This document shows positions 1 through 8,747 of a stretch of DNA of 64,000 bases, piece after piece. This stretch comes from Lachnospiraceae bacterium (GTDB taxonomy: Bacteria > Bacillota > Clostridia > Lachnospirales > Lachnospiraceae). Location: positions 1 through 64,000 of the forward strand of contig JAAWNY010000009.1 in assembly GCA_022799175.1 (NCBI GenBank), in the 5' to 3' direction. Position 1 is the stretch's first letter, and every line of letters begins with the position of its first letter. The translations under genes and the position numbers were made by a program. The notes beneath the pieces are model-generated. The model did no database searches. It saw only the letters and a list, made by a program, of their open reading frames with translations, and had not been told where the DNA came from.

Positions 1-1307
1 TCGTGGTGACAGCCAGTCATAATCCTCCGGAATATAATGGTTACAAAGTATATTGGGAAGATGGGGCACAAATTACGGCTCCCAGAGATAAAGAAATTAT
101 CCGTGAAGTGAATGCTATTGTGGATTATGGTATGGCGAAAACCATGGAACAGAAGGATGCCTTAAGCCAGGGATTATATCAGACTATAGGAACGGAGATT
201 GATGATCGCTATATGGAAGAGCTGAAAAAGCTGGTGATTCATCCAGAGATAGTCCATAAACAAGGCCAGGACATGAAGATCGTCTATACCCCTCTTCATG
301 GAACGGGAAATCTTCCGGTACGGCGAATCTTAAGCGAGTTGGGATTTGAGAAGGTCATGGTGGTGCCGGAACAAGAGTTGCCGAACGGGGATTTTCCCAC
401 AGTTAGTTATCCGAATCCGGAGGATAAAAATGCCTTTGCTCTGGCACTGAAGTTGGCAGAACAGACAGATGCGGAGCTGGTTTTAGCCACCGACCCAGAT
501 GCCGATCGTCTGGGAATTTATGTAAAAAATCCTGTGACTGGAGAATATGAAGCATTTACCGGAAATATGTCGGGTATGATTATTCTGGAATATATTCTTT
601 CTCAAAAACAAAAATTGGGACAGCTTCCGGAGCATGGAGCGGTGGTGACTACTATTGTGTCCGGAAAAATGTCCAGGGAGATTGCCCAACGGTATGGGGT
701 AGAAAGGATTGAGACATTAACTGGATTTAAATATATTGGGGAACAGATTAAATTCTTTGAGCAAAAGAAGGACCATGAGTTTTTGTTTGGATATGAGGAG
801 AGCTATGGTTGTCTAGTGGGAACGCATGCCCGGGATAAGGATGCGGTGGTGGCAGTGATGAAACTGTGCGAGGCGGCTGCCTATTACCGCTCTCAGGGAC
901 TGACACTATGCGATCAGAGGGAACGGTTATTTAAAAAATATGGATATTTTAGCGAAGGTCTTTGTACTGTTACGATGAAAGGCGTGGAAGGCGCCAAGAA
1001 GATACGGGATCTTCTGGAGAAAATCCGTCAGAATCCTCCAAAGAGGATTGGCGAATACCAGGTTTGTGCTTTCCGGGATTATGAAAAAGGAAGCATGCTT
1101 GATTGTACTACTGGTAAGTGGTCTGAGATTAAATTACCAAAATCCAATGTACTTTATTTTGATTTAGAAGAGGATGCCTGGTGTTGTGTCCGTCCGTCAG
1201 GTACAGAACCAAAGGTCAAATATTATATGGGGGTGAAGGGAATAAACCGCGAGGATGCTGCCGGGAAGCTAGAAAGGTTGACGAGCGCAGTGAAAAGTTT
1301 ATCTTAA
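1..1307 (+). CDS. Phosphoglucomutase/phosphomannomutase, 5' truncated by window edge
   Basis: Alpha-D-phosphohexomutase family enzyme, which interconverts hexose 1- and 6-phosphates in the cytoplasm. The reading frame is open from position 3, so the true start lies upstream and about 140 N-terminal residues are probably missing. The four family signatures appear in order: the catalytic serine loop TASHNP at the very start, the metal loop DPDADR near codon 165, the sugar-binding loop GYEESYG near codon 260, and the C-terminal phosphate loop RPSGTEPK. This PGM2-type layout is common in Firmicutes. Whether glucose or mannose phosphates are preferred cannot be read from the sequence. A strong hairpin follows the stop codon. 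Confidence 0.93.
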   Translation, partial: VVTASHNPPEYNGYKVYWEDGAQITAPRDKEIIREVNAIVDYGMAKTMEQKDALSQGLYQTIGTEIDDRYMEELKKLVIHPEIVHKQGQDMKIVYTPLHGTGNLPVRRILSELGFEKVMVVPEQELPNGDFPTVSYPNPEDKNAFALALKLAEQTDAELVLATDPDADRLGIYVKNPVTGEYEAFTGNMSGMIILEYILSQKQKLGQLPEHGAVVTTIVSGKMSREIAQRYGVERIETLTGFKYIGEQIKFFEQKKDHEFLFGYEESYGCLVGTHARDKDAVVAVMKLCEAAAYYRSQGLTLCDQRERLFKKYGYFSEGLCTVTMKGVEGAKKIRDLLEKIRQNPPKRIGEYQVCAFRDYEKGSMLDCTTGKWSEIKLPKSNVLYFDLEEDAWCCVRPSGTEPKVKYYMGVKGINREDAAGKLERLTSAVKSLS

Positions 1308-1318
1308 TGACATTGGTT

Positions 1319-1407
1319 GTAAAATAAGTCCTCCGCAATTTCCATATCCTATGTTCGAACGGTTTCCGTACACATAGGATATGGAAATTGCGGAGGACTT
1401 ATTTTGT
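1319..1407. terminator. Long perfect hairpin between convergent genes
   Basis: A 34-bp perfectly matched stem (about 1321-1354 with 1372-1405) closes a 17-nt loop. The outer ends read AAAATAAG and CTTATTTT, so each strand ends in a T-rich run. It lies between the convergent phosphohexomutase and coiled-coil genes, so it probably terminates both. The stem begins TCCTCCG and is related to the hairpin at 37978-38040. Confidence 0.8.
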
Positions 1408-1472
1408 AACCAATTCACCTTAGCAGCGTTTCTCGTTTCTTTACAAAGGATATTGATTTTGCAACATTTTTT

Positions 1473-1745
1473 CTACGCTAATTTTTGAAGTTTATCGCTG
1501 TGTTTCATAAGGACCTTTTTGATTACGTCAATATCGGACTCTATGGATTCTAGTTCTGCCACTGCTTTTTCGTATTTTTGGGCAGCAGGGACATAATTTT
1601 CCGCCAGAAGATTGATCTGGGGACAAATGATATTTTCTATGTTCAGCTTGATATCCCGAATATCCTCTTGTATCGGTTGTAATTCAGACTTAAGCTTTTG
1701 GTCTAACAGATCAGATAATGCGGATAATAATTCGTTGTCAACCAT
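1473..1745 (-). CDS. Small coiled-coil protein of unknown function
   Basis: A 90-residue acidic protein starting MVDNELL. It is predicted almost wholly alpha-helical, with leucine/isoleucine heptad spacing through the middle (SELQPIQEDIRDIK, ENIICPQINLL) and a lysine-rich C-terminus. There is no signal peptide, membrane segment or catalytic motif. The ATG at 1745 was chosen because AAAGGGA lies about nine bases upstream; the frame stays open for 10 more codons but lacks a better site. Short helical proteins of this kind recur in Clostridia without an assigned role. It is divergent from the beta-glucosidase pseudogene and convergent with the phosphohexomutase. Confidence 0.6.
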   Translation of the reverse strand: MVDNELLSALSDLLDQKLKSELQPIQEDIRDIKLNIENIICPQINLLAENYVPAAQKYEKAVAELESIESDIDVIKKVLMKHSDKLQKLA

Positions 1746-1941
1746 AAAATTGTCCCTTTCTGTCGTTTTTATCACAACGGTTTATTCAGCAATCTTGCAA
1801 TTTATTTACAGAATTAATTTTATTTGTTATATTTTACTATATTCAGTCGTTGTTGTCACTATCTGACCAATAAATTGATAATATCCATATTTGGATAATG
1901 TTTTTTGATAATATTATATATGGGTGAGAAAGGAGTAATTT

Positions 1942-2854
1942 ATGGAACAGGGATTCGGTAAGGATTTTGTATGGGGAGCGGCTACCGCATCCTATCAGAT
2001 CGAAGGAGCGGCTAGAGAGGAAGGAAAAGGACTGCATATCTGGGATGTGTTCTGCCAAGAAAAAGGAAGGGTATTTGGCGGCCATACGGGAATTGAAGGC
2101 ACATGGACTGGCAGTGCAGATGTTGCGGCAACATGCAAAGCAGGAAATTCAAGTGGGTTATGCACCTACCGGTTCTATGAGCTATCCGGCGAGTGAGAGC
2201 CCTGAGGACATAGAAGCCGCCAGGAGTCATCTGTTTGCCCTGCCGGAAGATGACAGAAAATGGGCATGGACGGTGAATTTCTGGAGCGACCCTGTGATAT
2301 TTGGAAATTATCCGGAAGAGGTGTTGAAGCGGTTCGGAAAATATCTGCCAAAGATATCGGCAGCGGAGGAAGCACTGATTGGAGAACCTATTGATTTTTA
2401 TGGGCAGAATATCTATAATGGGAACCGGGTACGTCAGGGAGCAGAGGGAAAGCCCGAGATTGTTGAGCGGTATGAGGGGTTTCCCAGAACAGCAATTGGC
2501 TGGCCGGTGACACCGGAGTGTCTCTACTGGGGACCGAAATTTTTATATGAGCGTTACAAAAAGCCAATCTATATTACGGAAAACGGGCTTTCTTGCCATG
2601 ATGTTGTGTCTCTGGATGGAAAGGTACATGATCCAAATCGGATCGATTTTATCCAGAGATATCTGGAATGCCTGCGGCAGGCGGTAGCACAAGGAGTAGA
2701 TGTACGGGGATATTTCCATTGGTCGCTGATGGACAATTTTGAGTGGCATAGCGGATATAGCGAGCGGTTCGGACTGGTTTATGTGGATTACCGCACGGGA
2801 GAACGGATATGGAAGGATTCAGCGTACTGGTATCGAGATTATATTCGATCATGA
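1942..2854 (+). pseudogene. GH1 beta-glucosidase remnant with internal deletion and frame change
   Basis: The first 50 or so residues are a clear family 1 glycoside hydrolase N-terminus ([22 protein letters not shown], then HIWDVF and GGHTG). After about position 2090 similarity continues only in another frame (HGLAVQML, then FYGQNIYNG, YITENG, GYFHWSLMDNFEW, YWYRDYI). Compared with the usual 450-480 residues, roughly 130-150 residues are gone, including the NEP motif that carries the acid/base glutamate, while the nucleophile motif ITENG remains. The ATG at 1942 has a good site (AAAGGAG). The deletion and frame change should abolish activity, so this is a decayed gene. Confidence 0.85.
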
Positions 2855-2879
2855 CAAAAAAGAGTAGGGAGGAACCTGG

Positions 2880-3806
2880 ATGGATTCAGATAAAATTTAT
2901 CAAAAGCGGCAAGAGCTGGAACAATATTTTTTGCAGTCAGCCAGTCAAGATCTATGTCTGGCATTTTCTGGAGGTGTGGATTCTAGCCTGCTGCTTAAAA
3001 TAGCCGTCGATGCCCTTGGAAAAAGAAACGGCAAGGTATATGCGGTGACTTTTGACAGCCGTCTCCATCCCTCCTGCGATCTGGAGATTGCAAAACGGGT
3101 GGCAGGAGAGCTGGGAGGAATCCATGAGGTAATTACTGTGAATGAGCTCGAGCAGGAGGAGATTCGCAGTAATCCGGTAAACCGTTGCTATTTATGCAAA
3201 CGACATTTGTTTCAAAGCCTGAAGAAATTTGCTGCTGACAGAAAGATACCAATGATTGTGGAGGGAACGAATGAAGATGACAGACAGGAATACCGCCCAG
3301 GAATTCAGGCTTTGAAGGAATTGGGGATAGTAAGCCCTCTGGCAGAATTGCATATTACAAAGAAACAGGTAAAAGAAATGGCCGCTGTCTGTGGGATTTC
3401 TGTGGCTTCACGGCCGTCCACTCCCTGTATGGCAACCAGGATTCCTTATGGACAGAATCTGGACTATGAGATTCTGGCAAAGCTGGCAGAGGGGGAGGCA
3501 TATCTGAGAACCCGAATTTCCGGCAATGTGCGTCTACGTTTGCATAGAGATGTGATACGGATGGAGGTGGATGAATCAAGGATCTGGGAAGTAATAAAAA
3601 GGCGTCGAGAGATTCTGGAACATCTGGAGAGGAGCGGATTTTCTTATGTGACATTGGATTTAAAAGGTTTTCGCTCCGGAAGTATGGATATTTATGTACG
3701 GGAAGAAAGCTTGGCAAAGGGCGGGAGTTTTGTGGTGGATGAGAGAACGGCAAAGGAAAGCGATTTTAGGCAAGAGGATGGTAATCGGATCAAGGAGGAA
3801 CAATAG
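2880..3806 (+). CDS. larE: LarE-type ATP-dependent sacrificial sulfur transferase
   Basis: Member of the PP-loop ATP pyrophosphatase family. LarE adenylates and sulfurates the pyridinium dicarboxylate precursor of the nickel-pincer cofactor used by lactate racemase. The PP-loop SGGVDSS is at residues 30-36. The conserved cysteine in RPSTPCMATR (Cys183) matches the position of the sulfur-donor cysteine of Lactobacillus LarE, and a further Cys pair (CYLC, 103 and 106) is present. The 308-residue length fits the family. AGGGAGG precedes the ATG. The other lar genes are not in the window, so the cofactor's user is unknown. The next gene starts only three bases downstream. Confidence 0.85.
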   Translation: MDSDKIYQKRQELEQYFLQSASQDLCLAFSGGVDSSLLLKIAVDALGKRNGKVYAVTFDSRLHPSCDLEIAKRVAGELGGIHEVITVNELEQEEIRSNPVNRCYLCKRHLFQSLKKFAADRKIPMIVEGTNEDDRQEYRPGIQALKELGIVSPLAELHITKKQVKEMAAVCGISVASRPSTPCMATRIPYGQNLDYEILAKLAEGEAYLRTRISGNVRLRLHRDVIRMEVDESRIWEVIKRRREILEHLERSGFSYVTLDLKGFRSGSMDIYVREESLAKGGSFVVDERTAKESDFRQEDGNRIKEEQ

Positions 3807-3809
3807 AAA

Positions 3810-5183
3810 ATGGGATTTTCAGTGAGTGTTGGTGTTTCAGTATTTACCGTGTTTTTTCAGGGGTTGCTTAGCTTCTTTTCCCCTTGTGTGTTGCCTTTGC
3901 TACCTTTATATATTGGATATTTGTCAGGGGGAACGGGACAAAAAGGAGAGGATGGACGGATCCATTATCAGCAGAGAAAGGTGATTATCCATACTTTTTG
4001 CTTTGTGGCAGGAGTCAGTTTTGCATTCTTTTTGTTAGGGCTTGGCATGACAGCGGCAGGAACCTTTTTTCATTCCGGACAAGAAATATTTTCCCGGGTT
4101 GGGGGAGTGCTAGTAATCCTGTTTGGACTACATCAGCTGGGGATTTTTGGAATTTCCGGAATTTTGGGAAAAGAACATCGGTTGCCTTTTCGCATCGATC
4201 AGCTGGCGATGTCGCCGCTTACCGCATTGCTGATGGGATTTACTTTTAGTTTTGCCTGGACGCCTTGTGTCGGGCCAGCATTGACGAGTGTATTGTTAAT
4301 GGCGGCCTCTGCAGGAACAAAGATGGCAGGATTTTTGCTAATTGGAGTATATACGCTTGGTTTTGTGTTACCATTTTTGGCAGTAGGATTTTTTACCACA
4401 TCTTTGTTGGAACTGTTCCGAAAATATCGAAATGTAGTGCAGTATACCGTGAAAGCGGGAGGCGTGTTGATGATCGTGATGGGGCTTTTGATGTTTACTG
4501 GCAAGATGAACGACTTAAGCGGATATCTGTCAGGAATCGCCCCAGATCCAGCGGGGCAAGAGCAGACGGTGCCGCCAGAAAGTGACGAGATATCAAAAAA
4601 GACAGAAAACGAGAATCCGGAAAAGGAAACGAGTCAGGACCCTTCCGGAGTCAAAGGAGCCTCGCAGGAGAATCCAAAGGATAGCAAAGAGGAAACCGAA
4701 GGAACAAAGGGATCAGAGAACGATTCAGAAAATACATTTCCGCCCGCTGCAGATTTTGAGCTTTTGGATCAATATGGGAATACACATACGTTGGAAGACT
4801 ATAAAGGCAAAACCATTTTTTTGAATTTCTGGGCAACCTGGTGTCCACCCTGCCGAGCGGAAATGCCGGATATTCAGAAATTATATGAAACCTACAGCCA
4901 GGAAGGGGAGAATGCTTTGATCGTTCTTGGCGTAGCAGCTCCGGAACTGGGGCAGGAAAAAGACGAGGAGGGGATTCAAGCATTTTTGGAAGAAAACGGA
5001 TATACCTATCCCGTTTTGATGGATACAACCGGCGAGTTGTTCTATAGTTATGGAATCCAGGCATTCCCTACTACTTTTATGATTGATCGGGACGGCAATG
5101 TGTTCGGTTATATCAGTGGTCAATTGACGATGGAGATGATGGAGAGCATCATCTCCCAGACCCTAGAAGGAAAGCGCAAGTAG
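3810..5183 (+). CDS. CcdA-TlpA fusion: membrane thiol reductant carrier with extracytoplasmic thioredoxin
   Basis: A 457-residue fusion. Residues 1-235 are a CcdA/DsbD-beta-type domain of about six membrane helices, with FFSPCVLPLLPLYIGY and WTPCVGP carrying the cysteine pair that shuttles electrons across the membrane. A hydrophilic, repetitive linker rich in Glu, Lys, Ser and Pro follows (about 245-310). The C-terminal part is a TlpA/ResA thioredoxin fold with WCPPC at residues 344-348 and the cis-proline segment AFPTTF. Together they would carry reducing power from cytosolic thioredoxin to external disulfides. The ATG is three bases after larE, so the two are probably co-transcribed. Substrates are unknown; no cytochrome c genes are nearby. 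Confidence 0.9.
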   Translation: MGFSVSVGVSVFTVFFQGLLSFFSPCVLPLLPLYIGYLSGGTGQKGEDGRIHYQQRKVIIHTFCFVAGVSFAFFLLGLGMTAAGTFFHSGQEIFSRVGGVLVILFGLHQLGIFGISGILGKEHRLPFRIDQLAMSPLTALLMGFTFSFAWTPCVGPALTSVLLMAASAGTKMAGFLLIGVYTLGFVLPFLAVGFFTTSLLELFRKYRNVVQYTVKAGGVLMIVMGLLMFTGKMNDLSGYLSGIAPDPAGQEQTVPPESDEISKKTENENPEKETSQDPSGVKGASQENPKDSKEETEGTKGSENDSENTFPPAADFELLDQYGNTHTLEDYKGKTIFLNFWATWCPPCRAEMPDIQKLYETYSQEGENALIVLGVAAPELGQEKDEEGIQAFLEENGYTYPVLMDTTGELFYSYGIQAFPTTFMIDRDGNVFGYISGQLTMEMMESIISQTLEGKRK

Positions 5184-5192
5184 TTGAAAAAA

Positions 5193-6740
5193 TTATTTTG
5201 GTTTTTCTGTGAGATATTTGTTGGCGTCTTTAAAAAAGCTGATAATAATCAAAAGCATAATTATCCCTACCGGAAAGGCGGCAATAATCGAAACCGATTG
5301 TAGATTCGCCATAGATTTTTCGGAGAAAATCAGGGCGATGGGCAGCAAAATCAGAAAAACAGCCCAGAATAACTTGATACGCCGATCGGGATCTTGATCA
5401 TACCGAAGTTCCCGGTAAGAGTAAGAAGCGGCAACCAAGGTAATGGAATCAAATGAGGTGGAATAAAAGGTGATCATGCAAAGCACAAGCAAAATCAATA
5501 CCAAACCAGATAAAGGCAGCTGTTCTAAGATGGAGATAATGGCGGTATACAATGCATAGTTAGAACCTCCGGCAGAAAGATAGCCACTCAGAGAATCGAG
5601 ACGCCCATGCATCTGAAGTCCCAGCCCATAGTTTCCTAAAATAATAAAAGAAGTACAAGTGCCAGCTAGACCCCAGAAATAACCGCCCAGGATCGTTTGA
5701 CGGATGGTTCGTCCTTTGCTGATAGCTCCAATGAAAAACGGTGCTGCCACACACCATACCATCCAGTAGGCCCAATAGAAAATGGTCATTGTTTGGGGAA
5801 AGGAAGAGGTGCGCAAAGAGTCCGTCCAAGTGGAGAGCTCGATAAAGTTCTGAGCCAGAAGACCCAGAGAAGTGATACCGGTTTCCACAATAAAGCGGCT
5901 TTCTCCACCAAAGAAAAACACATAAGCCAGCAGCAGGAAAAAGAGATAGCTGCAGCAGGCAGCGGAGCGCTGAATTCCTTTCATGCCAAAATAGACGGAA
6001 CAGGTATAGATACAGCATACCACAACTAAAATAGTAATGGTCAGGGTAGTGGTGGCAGCAATCCCTGTCACGCGACTGATCGCCATGGCCAGAAGAGGGG
6101 TGGCCAGGGAGAACGTGGTAGCAGTGCCGGCAAGCAACGCGAATACGGCAATTAAGTCAATCAGTCGTCCGGTCCAGCCATCTACCCGATTGCCAAGTAG
6201 AGCTCGGCAGGCTTCGGAATATTTTTGCTTTTGCCGTTTGCGGACATGAAGCATGAAGCCGAACGCTACAGCCAGCACCAGATAAAAGCCCCAGGGAATC
6301 GGTCCCCAATGGAAAAGGGGATAAGTGGCGGCCCATTCGTGGATGGTCCCCATCTCAGCCACATGGGGATCGGAAGCATAGATCAGCCACTCACAGCAGG
6401 AATAAAATAAAATGTCGGCAGCGAGTCCGGCAGTAAACATCATGGAGCCCCAACGGAACGAAGAGTATTGGGGCTTTTTGTCGTCTCCGAGGCGGATATT
6501 GCCATATCGGGAGAAGGCAAGATATAAAGAACAGAGAAATACGCCCAACCCGATAATCAGATAGTAACTGCCTAGCTCATCGCCGAGGAAGGTCCGGATA
6601 GTTTCCAGAACTTGAGAAGAGCCGTCTGGCGACATAATAAACGACAGGCAGAGCGCAGCAATACAAACAAAAGGAATTAAGGTAGTGAAAAGGTCCAGTT
6701 GTGCGAGCAGGGAGCTCTTGGATAATGGTTGATTGCTCAT
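5193..6740 (-). CDS. BCCT family transporter (betaine/choline/carnitine type)
   Basis: A 515-residue protein with about twelve hydrophobic helices. The BCCT signature region is visible as FHWGPIPWGFYLVLAVAFG and, further on, TIFYWAYWMVWCVAAPFFIGAISKGRTIRQ, which contains the tryptophan-rich helix that forms the quaternary-ammonium site. Members import glycine betaine, choline or carnitine with Na+ or H+, or exchange them, for osmoprotection or catabolism. The substrate is not decidable here. It stands alone on the minus strand, convergent with the CcdA-TlpA gene nine bases away. A 7-bp inverted repeat at 6788-6823 lies 48 bases upstream of the start. Confidence 0.9.
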   Translation of the reverse strand: MSNQPLSKSSLLAQLDLFTTLIPFVCIAALCLSFIMSPDGSSQVLETIRTFLGDELGSYYLIIGLGVFLCSLYLAFSRYGNIRLGDDKKPQYSSFRWGSMMFTAGLAADILFYSCCEWLIYASDPHVAEMGTIHEWAATYPLFHWGPIPWGFYLVLAVAFGFMLHVRKRQKQKYSEACRALLGNRVDGWTGRLIDLIAVFALLAGTATTFSLATPLLAMAISRVTGIAATTTLTITILVVVCCIYTCSVYFGMKGIQRSAACCSYLFFLLLAYVFFFGGESRFIVETGITSLGLLAQNFIELSTWTDSLRTSSFPQTMTIFYWAYWMVWCVAAPFFIGAISKGRTIRQTILGGYFWGLAGTCTSFIILGNYGLGLQMHGRLDSLSGYLSAGGSNYALYTAIISILEQLPLSGLVLILLVLCMITFYSTSFDSITLVAASYSYRELRYDQDPDRRIKLFWAVFLILLPIALIFSEKSMANLQSVSIIAAFPVGIIMLLIIISFFKDANKYLTEKPK

Positions 6741-6787
6741 AATACGATCCTCCAGTTATAGGAAATGCCGTTGATTGAAAGAAATAA

Positions 6788-6823
6788 TGTTCAAAAAACA
6801 TTAAAAAAATAAAATATTGAACA
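6788..6823. promoter_or_regulatory. Inverted repeat upstream of the BCCT gene
   Basis: TGTTCAA (6788-6794) and TTGAACA (6817-6823) form a perfect 7-bp inverted repeat around a very A+T-rich spacer, 48-83 bases upstream of the BCCT start codon. Centre-to-centre spacing of the half-sites is 29 bp, close to three helical turns, so a dimeric regulator could bind one face. Which regulator is unknown, and chance in A+T-rich DNA is possible. Confidence 0.3.
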
Positions 6824-6983
6824 AATAATAGCATGAATGGATAAAAATTGCAAGAGGAAAATAAAAAATATAGGGAAAACTAATTGTGACGATTTTCTGA
6901 CAATTCTATGAAAGTGCTATCCAAAAATACCGGTCTTTGGTAAAATAACGGTTGTACTAATATGGAGAGAGAGGCAGATCGCT

Positions 6984-8153
6984 ATGAGACAGAAAGGACA
7001 AAGGCGCTGGTTTGGCGGGATATTGGTAACCGGGCTTTTTGCAGCAGCAGTGATGAGTGGACCAGGAACGGATTTGACAGCAGGAGAGGGACTTCTGGTA
7101 AAAAAGAGTGGTTTTGGAATGACCGAATTTGTGGCGGCAGAAGTAGCACGTCTTCAGTCACCCAATCAGTCAGGAACAGACACCGGCAGTCCGGCACAGG
7201 GACAGGCGCCTCCTAGTTCATCTTCCCAGAACCAGGGGAGTAATACGGTAGTTGCAGGGGCAGGAAGCTCTCAGAATACGCCAGGCCCTTCTATGTATGG
7301 GAATATTGTAACAGAAGGAGAAAAAGAGGTACATCCTCAAGATGCCATTTTGGGCGGAGCAACCTTGACATTGTTGCGCTCTCAAAGTGACAGTCAGATG
7401 CTTTCAGCAATTTTGCAGACAAGCCAGGGCAAGCTGATCGTGGTTGACGGCGGGCTAGGAGCTGACGGAGATTATCTGCGCAGTCAGATTCAGGCTAGAG
7501 GCAGTCATGTGGCGGCATGGTTGATCACCCATCCACATGGAGACCATGCAGGGGCACTCTACCGGATTTTGCAGGATGAAGCGGCAGGCGTTCAGTCTGG
7601 AATCCAGATTGATGGTATTTATTATTCGTTTGCATCACCGGAGTGGTATACAATAAACGATACCGAGGAACAGACCATGGCTCACGCGATTATCGGAAGT
7701 TTTTCTGGTTTGCCAGAGACTATGCTGCATACGGTAGGTCGCGGGCAGACGATTCAGGTAGATGATGTGACGATCCAAGTGATGAATGATCGCTACGAAG
7801 CCAGTAGCGACAAGGGAAATAATGCGGGGATTGTGTACAAGCTATGGGTGAATGGGAAATCGATTTTATTTCTAGGCGACATGGCAGAAGAAGGAGGACG
7901 TCGTCTGTTGGCAGAGTCCGGTCCAGAAGCGCTGAGATCGGATATCGTTCAGATGGCCCATCATGGACAAAATGGAGTGGATGAGGAATTTTACAAAGCA
8001 GTGAATCCCAGTATTTGCCTGTGGCCTACGCCTCAGTGGTTGTGGAACAGTGTAGGTAGCCGGTATCGAACATCTGAGACGAAGAGTTGGATGACACATT
8101 TGAATGTACAGAAGCATTACTGTACGAAAGATGGCGATCAGGTAATCTATTAA
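6984..8153 (+). CDS. Exported metallo-beta-lactamase-fold hydrolase
   Basis: A 389-residue protein with an N-terminal signal or anchor (KGQRRW followed by GILVTGLFAAAVMSG), a low-complexity Ser/Gln/Gly/Pro linker (about 55-110), and an MBL domain. The metal motif HPHGDH is at residues 183-188, followed by FLGDMAEEGG and MAHHGQNG, as in the ComEC C-terminal/competence-type MBL hydrolases. These usually act on phosphodiesters or are uncharacterised. Synteny gives no substrate. The ATG at 6984 was chosen to start immediately before the signal segment; an upstream ATG at 6962 is in another frame. Confidence 0.8.
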   Translation: MRQKGQRRWFGGILVTGLFAAAVMSGPGTDLTAGEGLLVKKSGFGMTEFVAAEVARLQSPNQSGTDTGSPAQGQAPPSSSSQNQGSNTVVAGAGSSQNTPGPSMYGNIVTEGEKEVHPQDAILGGATLTLLRSQSDSQMLSAILQTSQGKLIVVDGGLGADGDYLRSQIQARGSHVAAWLITHPHGDHAGALYRILQDEAAGVQSGIQIDGIYYSFASPEWYTINDTEEQTMAHAIIGSFSGLPETMLHTVGRGQTIQVDDVTIQVMNDRYEASSDKGNNAGIVYKLWVNGKSILFLGDMAEEGGRRLLAESGPEALRSDIVQMAHHGQNGVDEEFYKAVNPSICLWPTPQWLWNSVGSRYRTSETKSWMTHLNVQKHYCTKDGDQVIY

Positions 8154-8271
8154 TAGATGTTTAGAAGGTGTTTGAGGAAGAATAACGGTCGATAAAATAT
8201 CTATCGGATATAGAGGATGCAGCTGTCTGAATAAAAACAATTAGCTTGAGTGAGTTTACTTCATATATAAG

Positions 8272-8299
8272 TTAATACCCCTATTTCGTTTGTTAAAAT
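8272..8299 (+). promoter_or_regulatory. Putative sigma-A promoter of the XRE gene
   Basis: TTAATA (8272-8277) and TAAAAT (8294-8299) are separated by 16 bp and lie 28 bases before the ATG of the XRE regulator. ACTT and AAGT flanking CATATAT just upstream form a short inverted repeat that could be an operator for the regulator itself. Moderate match only. Confidence 0.4.
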
Positions 8300-8326
8300 G
8301 AAGATAAACGGAGGGGATTTACGGCT

Positions 8327-8674
8327 ATGAAAAGTAATATCAGACAGTTGCGAAAACAACGGAATATTTCGCAGAAAATGTTGGGTGAAGAGATTGGTCT
8401 TTCTCAACAGGTAATCAGTCGAATGGAACGAGACAGAAGTAAGATTCAAGTAGATGTACTGATTAATTTGGCAGATTATTTTCACGTATCAACGGATTGT
8501 ATACTTGGATATTGTGCGGATGGAGAGGAAGAGAATCCGATGGAAACCGCATTAAAAATGCAAGCAGCGGCCAGCGAAGTTATTGTGGCAGTTATGGATA
8601 ATCTGGAAAGGATGGATTATGCAAAGAGACAGCGGCTTTGGCAGGTGCTGGCAGAATTAAAACAATATCTCTAA
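8327..8674 (+). CDS. XRE-family helix-turn-helix regulator
   Basis: A 115-residue cytoplasmic DNA-binding protein. Residues 1-60 are a lambda-repressor-like HTH (IRQLRKQRNISQKMLGEEIGL, SQQVISRMERDRSKI, LINLADYFHVSTDCILGY). The C-terminal 50 residues are a short helical tail, probably for dimerisation, with no peptidase or ligand domain. AGGGGAT precedes the ATG. Short XRE proteins of this kind in Clostridia are usually autoregulated repressors; no target is evident. It ends just before a strong bidirectional terminator. Confidence 0.85.
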   Translation: MKSNIRQLRKQRNISQKMLGEEIGLSQQVISRMERDRSKIQVDVLINLADYFHVSTDCILGYCADGEEENPMETALKMQAAASEVIVAVMDNLERMDYAKRQRLWQVLAELKQYL

Positions 8675-8713
8675 AGAGGATAGGTTTTTGTTTCTTTTGC
8701 TTTATTATCGGCA

Positions 8714-8747
8714 GAAGAAAGAATCCGGTTTACCGGATTCTTTCTTC
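8714..8747. terminator. Bidirectional terminator overlapping a coding end
   Basis: A perfect 15-bp stem (GAAGAAAGAATCCGG with its complement, 8714-8728 and 8733-8747) with a TTTA loop lies between convergent genes. The right arm also encodes the last residues (EERIR) of the minus-strand gene, whose stop codon is in the loop, so the stem is partly coding. Confidence 0.75.
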
